A stretch of DNA of 64,000 nucleotides from Symbiodinium natans (Eukaryota; Sar; Dinophyceae; Suessiales; Symbiodiniaceae). Of this stretch, positions 46,601-55,600 are shown one piece after another. Position numbers and translations under genes: made by a program. The stretch lies in NCBI GenBank assembly GCA_905221605.1, contig CAJNDS010002224.1:746023-810022 (forward strand), written 5' to 3'. Under the pieces are notes generated by a model. It was not told the origin of the DNA. It saw only the letters and a list, made by a program, of their open reading frames with translations, and did not search any database. How positions within the stretch are numbered: the first letter of the stretch is position 1; each line of letters begins with the position of its first letter.

Positions 46601-49600
46601 TTTGGGGTTTGGGGTTTGGGGTTGAGGGTTTAGGGTTTAGGGTTTAGGGTTAGGGTTTAGGGTTTAGGGTTTAGGGTTTAGGGTTTAGGGTTTAGGGTTT
46701 AGGGTTTAGGGTTTAGGGTTTAGGCTTTAGGGTTTAGGGTTTTAGGGTTTAGGGTTTAGGGTTTAGGTTTAGGGTATTGGGGTTTGGGGTTTGGGGTTTG
46801 GGGTTTGGGGTTTAGGGTTTAGGGTTTAGGGTTTAGGGTTTAGGGTTTAGGGTTTGGGGTTTGGGGTTTGGGGTTTGGGGTTTGGGGTTTGGGGTTTGGG
46901 GTTTAGGGTTTCGGGCTTGAGACGGGTTTGGGGGGTTTAGGCTATATGTTGTACGCTTGCGCCTTAAAGAGGTTAGTTAGTATAGGGCGCTAAGGTATGT
47001 GCCACACAGGTGCGAGGAATCTGGGGGTGGAAAGTAGCCCAAGGCCCCAAACCCTAACTCCAACAAGGGTTTGGGGTTTAGGGTTTAGGAATGGACCGTG
47101 GAGTTCGGCATGGCAAGTTGCAAATACTCCGCGTCCCAGCGCACTTTGACATGTGTAGCGAACTTCCCTGGAAGCACGTAGTCTGGGAAAAGAGGCTGGG
47201 CAATGTCCTTGAAGAGGGCGTCTGAGAACGGCACCTCCTCCCAAACAGACTCGTTCCTCGGCTGGACCCCCTAAAGCCTAAACCCCCAAAACCCCCCCAA
47301 ACTAAAACTCCGTAGTTCTTCTTGGGGTCCTCTTCAAAACCCCTAAACCCTGAACCCTAAACCCTAAAGCCTCACAAGGGCACATGTTTTAAAAACCATC
47401 CCAACACGGCCTAGCAAGGTTCAGGTTGCCATCAATCTGGACCGACTGCCCGTCCCGGAGCCGTCGGGCAACATACTGGCTCGGATACCTCGGGTTTAGG
47501 GTTTAGGGTTTAGGGTTTAGGGTTTACGACTATCGTTTAGGAGTCAAAAGGGCACCTTTGTTTCATGAGCTTTCGTGAAGGATACTACGTAGACCCCTTC
47601 CAAAAAAACACTACCAAATCTGGGAGTCCCAGTCACGCATCCAGGAACAAGAACCCTTTCCAGCGATGGGAGGTCTGCTGCAACAGGCTCACAGAGTCGT
47701 TGGCGCTACACTTTGCCTTAGTTGCTGACTTCATAAGCCCCCAAAAAGGTGTACACTTTCAGTTCTATAGGGGGATTAGAGTATCCCAAAAAAGTGTAAA
47801 AAGCGTGCTCACTCAGCTGCTAAGTTGCATCCGAAGCCTCTGATAGGGCACGCACAGCCAGGAAGGCCGACGCAGAAATCACGAGGCTGTGGCAAAGTTG
47901 CACCATAGTTCGCAGCCGCTTCAGGCTGACTGTGTCTAATATAGGGGTTTCAACAATAGTAGTATGCCCTTAGAGTCCCTTTAAAAATATACAACAATAA
48001 CTCCCAAAAACCCTAGTCTAATTAGTCGGGCCCCTACACTAAGCTTAGTGCTCCCGCACTTGCCCTGCCCCTGCTTCTAGAGATGCCCTTCACTAGCCAG
48101 CTACTTTGCCGGAGCCTGGCACTTGTGCAGTAGCCCGGGTGTGGTGATGGAAGCCCTGAGCCCTGCATGATACCATTTCACACAACGCTAGACCCTAAAC
48201 CCTAAACCCTAAACCCCAAACCCTAAACCCTAAACCCTAAACCCTAAACCCTAAACCCTAAACTGAGCCGGAAAGGTCTACATGCCAGAGCGGCCGCAAA
48301 GCTAGCAGGAGACCACCCTCCCCCCTGAAGTCGATTGTAACCATATCTTGGTAGCCCAGTAACTGCATTGGAACAAGGGTAATTACTAATTACCCTTTTT
48401 GGGGTTGGTTTCTTGATAAGGGGACCTTGAACCAAAAAAAGGAAGAGGGTACCACTGGGCTATCAAGATACCATAGTATGCTATGACTACGCATCTACTG
48501 TTGGGAACAAGAGGTGGCGGAGGGTAGAGGATGGGTAAACCAAATGGCTCCGTACGACCCAAGAGGGGCTGGGCTCTCTACCCTCCTCCTTAAACCGCAC
48601 ACCCTGCTAAGGGTTGGGCTTTGAGGGTTTTTAGGGCTTGGCGTGATCTGATTCATAAAGGCTGAGGTAGAATGCAGAATGCCACCCTGACCTTGCAAGT
48701 TGCCGCGGAAGGAGTCTGCTTTCGGGCTTCTTCTACCCTAGGGTCGCTCAATAGGTCATAAGGGTGTCCTTTCGTAGACACCTTGAAAGAATTCCATATC
48801 AAGGGTTGCGCTAAAAGACGCTATACGTAGTTTGATAGTTTGAGCAACACCCACCTGCGTCGATAGAACGACTGCCCCAGCGTCTACAAGCCAAAAGTAC
48901 AAACCACCCATCTCGCTTCAGCACCGACTGAGTCTAAGTGGTTCAGGGTTCGGGCTTCTGGCTGTTATGTTGGACCTGGTTTTGCTAGGTTTCGGATTTT
49001 AGGCTTTAGGGTTCAGGGTTTCAAGGCAAGCTGCCTAGTTAAACGGGATCGGGTGACGACTTGGAGACGTCCTCGATAGCGTCAAGTCATGCGGGCAGAG
49101 ATCTGTCGTCCTAGAATCTCGGCCGCAGCCCTCCTCTCCCTATCCGGAGGTTTACGTTCATAAGGGACCCCTAATAGAGACCCGCTTACGAAAAGGACGC
49201 CAACACGGTACTCTACCCAAAACCCAAAACCCAAAACCCAAAACCCAAAACCCAAAACCCTAAACCTTTGGTCCAAAAGTCTATCGGGGTTTAGAAGCCT
49301 TCCATCTCTTGGGCTGAGGGGCGTGTCGCCGCAGTCGTCAGTGTGCTCGGCTTGCTGGTAAACACCTCGGATAACCTAAGGTTTTGGGTTTAGGGTCTAT
49401 AGGGTTTAGGGAGCCCTACCTAGGACTCTCTTACCTACAGTGTTATGGGATAGTTAATATGCATATGAATAAAGGGGTAGCTACAACTAAACTGTAGGTA
49501 AGAAGGGTTTCAGGTATACCCCACAAGAAGAATCTGCGAGTTTTTGTTCAATTTCCATCAAAACCATCGAAAAAATCGTAGTTACGCTCAACCTGCATAT

Positions 49601-52600
49601 GTCGGGAGTCAGGACGTTGCAGAAGCCTAGCTACCTAGACCTAGACAACAGTAGAGAAACTACAATTGGGGGTCTATCAACGCCCTTCTTTGGGCAAACC
49701 GAGAGCTGTTGTGGGCTTGGGAGTGTTGGGGTCGTCTACATTACAGGAAGAGGTCGATAGGGTGAAAGGGCTGAGGCGTTCAACAAGTGTTAGGGCGTGG
49801 AAAGAATGTGACGTCCCTCTCGCGCTTACGACAGTGTGCAGGCAAGATGCGGTCATGAGTCACGTTGATCGCATCATGCGTAATGCCACCGATTTGATCC
49901 GGTATATCTGCGATGCGATTGACCTCGGCTGTAGGACCTATATAGTAAGAACCCAAGACATAACGTTTTATGGCTATAAGTTGCTGTAGACCCTAACTTC
50001 CCCATCTAAAGCTAAAGGGAGTCTGCGTACTTCTGCGCATCTTCTAAATTAAATGCTAAAGCCAACCATAAGCCAAAAAAAATACAAAAACCCTCTAGCC
50101 TCTCCATTGTTTGGCATCCCTAAAACCAAAACCCTACGGGGTTTAGGGGTGATAAGTTATAATTAAGGGTCTAGGGTTCACCCGAACTCAACCCAAAAAC
50201 CCTGCGTAAAACCCATACGCCTCCATTTGCCAACTCAGCTGCCAGCGACGATTTGCCGACATTGGGCCGACCGACGACGGCAACGCAGGGGCGCTGGATC
50301 CTTTGTGGCGCGTGGGCCTGATGTTACGGCTAAATCCTAAGGGCGGAACCCTAAACCCTAAACCCTAAACCCTAAACCCTAAACTTCTTTGTGAGGCTTA
50401 AGGTTGAGGGTGTAGGGCTTAGGGGTGATCTGCCCCTAAACTACACCAAAAGTTTTGAAAATTCGCGCAAGACAAGTGCCAACCCTAGTGTTTGTAGAGT
50501 GAACACCCACAAAGCTACACAGAAAGCTGCCAAAGGTCATGCATTGGGTCTTGTGTGGTGGTAGTCGGTTGGGGATGTGCAGTGCTTAGGTCTTGGGAAG
50601 GCAGATTTAAGCGAATTCGCTGCACAAAATGACTACTGCACCCCCCCTTATCACCTCATGACGCCTATTTTGGATGGATCAGCACCACTGCCCCGTTCGA
50701 CCAAGATGTAGGATGAACAGAGAGCAAGCTCTAGTGCTGTGTATGAGTACGCTCCTACTGAAGGATGCTAGTAAGATGCGCCTGAACTCTATAAACCCTA
50801 AACCCTAAACCTTAAAAGGCGACTCATGGCCCGCGGCTCGGGTTGCAGATTTCTGTTCAGGGAATTGGGATGTTGGAGGGTGTTGTTGTGGGTTCTCACA
50901 GGTATTACTATGCACGTGCTTTTTCGTGTGTTTTGTCTTCCTTGTTCTTTTTTAAGGGTTTGGTTAGGATTCTTAAGGTTTTATTTGCTGGTTGGTGGTG
51001 TTCTTGGAGGGCTTTGGGTAACACTAAACCCGAAACCCTAAACCCTAAACCCTAAACCCTAAAACCCAAAACCCTAAACGTTGGGCCTCCTTTCGGGTTC
51101 AGCCTAGTAGGTCGTCGGAAATGCGTCGAGAAAAGGACCCACGAAAGCCACCCAGACCCCCCAATTGTCGATCCTTTTCGTGGGGTTTAGGGTTTAGGGT
51201 TTAGGGTTTATAGCGGTTAGGAGGCCGGTAACCTCCAAAGGCCTTAAGAGCCCTAAACCCTAAAACGCAAAATGCCCTCAACCCTCATAACCCACAGTAC
51301 AGACACCCTAAGCCCGTAACCCTACACAAACCTTAAACGCAACATCCTAACCCTAAACCCTAAACCCTAAACCCTAAACCCTAAACCCTAAACCCTAAAC
51401 CCTAAACCCTAAGCCTAAACCCTAAACCCTACGGCACCCTTGATCTCGCCTTCTTGTAGGCATTGATATCGGAGACCAGCCGCACGGAGGGGAGACCGGG
51501 GTAGATCTTCTCATCGTTGAAGACCTAGCTGGAAAGGAGCTGTGTTGGTGGTTCAGGGGGTTTAGGGTTTAGGGTTTAGGGTTTAGGGTTTACGGTTTTG
51601 AGGGTTGGGATTATCACCAAGCATTCCCTCCAATAATCTGAGACCTTCAGCAGCAAGGAGTGGATACAAGCTGGGGACCGCTGCGAATTTATGGCTAGTC
51701 AGGTTTAGTTAGGGTTTCGGGCCCACGAAAGTGTGTCTGTTTTTCTGGGGAGGCGGCCTCAGCCCTGAACCCTAAACCCTAAAACCTAAACACTAAACCC
51801 TAAACCCCAAACCCTAAACCCTAAACCCTAAATGCAGCCGGCGACCCAGCCGCGGCCCTCGGGCAGCCGAAGGTAGAGGCGCCGATCGTCATCGATGCCA
51901 TCCACGGCCTGGAGGGGCTACTCTCAAGGGGTTTAGGGTTTAGGGTTTCGGGTTTAGGGTGTAGGGGTGCCCCAGAACACCCATCACCAGGTTCTTTCAG
52001 GTCGTGGAGCAATGCAACTTTCGCAACCTTGAATTACCCGAAGGGTCCATGCACCTGTATGGTATGTACTTGTTTCCAGGGCCCAAGCATGTCTTAGTTG
52101 CTGAGTTCAGAAGCCCCCAAACAGTGTACATTTTCAGTTCTATAGGGGATTATAGTATCCCAACAGTGTAAAGTGCGCTCACTCAGCTACTAAGATGTAC
52201 GATATAGGCGCATGGACGCTTTGGGTTAGGGTTTTAGGGGTTTAGAGTTTAGGGCTTGGGGCGCAGGGGCCTTACCCAAGAACCCAAGACTGAAGTTTTA
52301 GGGTTGACGGTTTAATTAGGGTTTAGGGTCAGTGTGGGGTTTATTGTTTAGGATTTCGGGTTTGTGCCCTTGTGTGCTTCTGAAGGTTTTTGTTCTAGAA
52401 GTAATGGGAACCTTATCTCCCACCCCTACACAAAGGAATTCGGAATCAGGGGTTACTAGGTGGGCCTAGCTACAGTATGACCAAGTAAGACAAGCCAAAA
52501 TGTGAACATCAGAGCCCCTCCTACGAGAAAAGCTTTCTGGGATGCGAAAGGCTGGCATCTCCATGGCAGACTTCCCACCGCACATAGACGGTTTAGGGTT

Positions 52601-55600
52601 TAGGGCTTGGGGTTTAGGGTTTAGGGTTTAGGGTTTAGGACTACACACAAGCGCAAGACACAGAAGGGAACAGGCCAGGCGCCTCAACGGCCACGAACCG
52701 ATCACCCTGGCGCAAAATCTCACCTTGCTTGCACGAACAGAGGGTTGAGGTTCCCCTAAACCCTAAACCCTAAACCCTAAACCCTAAACCCTAAACCCTA
52801 AACCCTAAACCGGGCGGCTGCAGCTGCCCCAAGCACCCCAGCAAGCTACCCCATGCCCCCAAAAAGCCGGTTCCGACGAATAACAAAGTGGGTATTTCCC
52901 CCTTTGATACCCCAAAAAGGGTTTAAGGTTTAGGGTTTAGGGTTTAGAGGAATAGAAGCCCCTTAAAGAAACCCGAAAAAAAGGGTACCCCCTATTTTCG
53001 GAAGTGCCCAAATGAAGAGCCATCAGATTCGGGCGTTTTTGGGTTGCGGGGGGCCTCGCAGCTTCTGGCCCGAGGTTGGGTTGTAGGGCTTAGGGCTTAG
53101 GGCTTAGGGCTTAGGGCTTAGGGCTTAGGGCTTAGGGCTTAGGGCTTAGGGCTTAGGGCTTAGGGCTTAGGGCTTAGGGCTTAGGGCTTAGGGCTTAGGG
53201 CTTAGGGCTTAGGGTTTAGGGTTTAGGGTTTAGGGTTTAGGGTTTAGGGTTTAGGGTTTAGGGTTTGGGTGCTTAGGGTTTAGGGTTTAAGGGTTGCAGC
53301 TGAGGGTTCTTGCACAGAGTAGTTCGGACGTCTACCCTTCAGCCTATATTGAGATTGCAGCACATCAAGTGCGACGAGATCGCCATGAATCTGTGGTAGG
53401 CTCTGCACTCATCACGGATGGCTCTGCGCTCGGCATGCGCCGAACTTCATGCAAGTCCCAGACTAAGTACGTCTCTTTTCCACTAAGGCTTCTGTCCTTC
53501 CTCTTTCCCTAACCTTGGAAACTACATGATTTGAAGGCGACCTTGTCATAGAGCCCCCCGGAGATTCCTGCAGTCAGAAGAGCAGTGACTCCTAAGCCGA
53601 CCTTTGTAGCCCCTGCAAGCCCCTGCAACCTAGCTCCGGTTCAGGGTTTAGAGATATTTGGGCTAGAGCTACGCAATTGGCCCCAGGCAACCCTAAACCC
53701 TAAACTTAAACCCTAATCCCTAATCCCTAATCCCTAAACCCTAAACCCTAAACTGCATGGCAAGCCACCGGTCCGGGGGGACCGCTCGTCCGGCAGCGTG
53801 CGGACCGCGATGCCTTCTGCGGCGACCTCGTACTCGCGCTCGTCGAGGTAATCGAGCCTCGGTGGAAACTGTAGGGTTTAGGGTTCAGGGCTGATAGATG
53901 CTTTTAGGTTTTGGGGGGCTTCAAGGCTCTAGAAGTTTTGGGTATGTGTGAACAATATTAGGCTTGTGGTTATCTTTGCGTCTTTATGTGCGTTTAGGGG
54001 GAAGTTTCAGGTCAGGTTTTTGGAGTTGGCTTCGCTAGTGCCAGTTTAGGGTTCAGGGTTTAGGGTTTCGGGTTTAGGGTACTATAGAATCCCTATTAAG
54101 GACTGTTAGTATAAGGGGGAACATGGGGGTTCGGAAGGCTCGAGGGAAGGGCATTGGCAATTTGCAGCTCTCACCCACTTTCCCCTCGACCCCTCAAAAA
54201 CCGAGACACTCTCTCAAAAACCGAGACACTCTCTCATAGATGGCGCGCTCTTGGCACCAGGTCGAACCCTAAGCTTGGGATGTTCCCCCGTATACTAACA
54301 GTCCTTCATAAGGATGATACTTGGGGGGGGGGGGTACTAGAATCCCTATTGAGGACTGTTTGTATAAGGGGGAACATCCCAACCCTACCTCATAAAGAAT
54401 CTCATAAGCCGGCTCCGCCAAAGAAAGGATCATGAACAACATGACTCGGCCTGAAAGGAGGAGCCACTAAACCCCAAATCCCTAAACCTCGACTTCTTCA
54501 AAACTCTAAGCCCCAACAGCCGAAACCCCAAACCCTCAACTTCTTGGAGCCCTCCGGTCCCAAGCGGAACGCCCCAAACCCTGAACCCCAAACCCTAAAA
54601 CCCAAAACCCCAAACCTAAAACCCGAAACGACCTGAACTCCCTAAACCCTAAACCCCAAACACTAAAATCCCCCAAAAAAGGCACCCAAGGCGCGTCTGG
54701 CCCTCCTCCACCTCTGCCGGCGGCGCTGCTGGTCTGGCGCCCTCCCAGTCACCCCAGAAGCAAGAACCCTTAGCCCTAAAACCTTAAACCCTTAAACCAA
54801 AACCCTGAACCCTAAACCCTTAGCCCTAAACCCTAAACCCTACAACCCTCAGCCCTCAGCCCTGAGCCCTAAGCCCAAGACCCTAAGCCCTAAACCCTAG
54901 GCGAACAAGTTTTTGGGTTTTAGGGGTTGCTTGGTGCATTTTGTTTTGGTAGGTCTGTTTGCTTGGTCTTTGGGTCCTTCTCCAGGGTATACGAAGGTCT
55001 GCTTCAAGCGATGTCCAGGCTTGTTGGCTTGATTTTTTAGGGCTTTTGAAGGTTTCAGCTTTGCTGTGTTTCAGGGTAGAGCGTGTAGTATCGAAACTAA
55101 ACAGTAGGAGTCCGTTGGGTTTCTAGGGTTTTAGGATGTGGAGGGTAGTGTAAAGGTTGAATGTTGTAGGCTCATGTTGTTGAGGTCAGAAGTTTCTTTA
55201 AGTACAATCACTACGGTTCCCTATGCCCTGAAGCCCCTGCACGACTAAGCACCAAAACTCGAAACACATGTTGGGGGGGTGTAGGGTTTAGGGTTTAGGG
55301 TTTAGGGTTTAGGGTTTAGGGTTTAGGGTTTAGGGTTCAGTGCTCAGGGTTTCGGGGTGCAGCGTGCTCGGAAGTCGCACTGCCAGTCTTGGCTCTAGGG
55401 TTTAGGGTTTAGGGTTTAGCGTTTAGGGTTTAGGGTTTAGGGTTTATTGTGCAGTCCATTAGCAAAAGTCACCAACAGCAAGGCCCCTAAACCCAAGACC
55501 CTGAACCCTAACCCTAAGTTAGCCCGACGCCTTGAACCCGAAACTCTTTGCCGCGCAGCCTGCAGTTGTTCACCTGGTTCCTCCTCCTCCTTCACGGGCT

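Larger units (their letters stand above)
48000..49800. other. Gene B long intron, part between exon at 49862 and gene C
   Basis: Telomere tracts are sparse here. Several islands have open minus frames with splice-like ends (for example 48102-48153 GFHHHTRATAQVPGSGK; 49288-49345 VFTSKPSTLTTAATRP), but none matches a family or fits phase. It may hold gene C promoter sequence and undetected exons. Confidence 0.4.
1..55500. repeat. Dispersed TTTAGGG/CCCTAAA interstitial telomere-like tracts
   Basis: Several hundred tracts of 2-25 units in both orientations, with frequent switches at exon islands. They occupy introns of genes A, B and C. Common variants are TTCAGGG, TTGGGGT, GCTTAGG and TCTAGGG. 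They are almost absent right of 56 kb. They are not a chromosome end: unique exons interrupt them throughout. Confidence 0.95.

Noticed and set aside
49666-49989. 107-codon plus ORF
   Set aside because: Antisense to the Der G2 exon at 49862-49928, whose minus reading joins the P-loop exon in phase.
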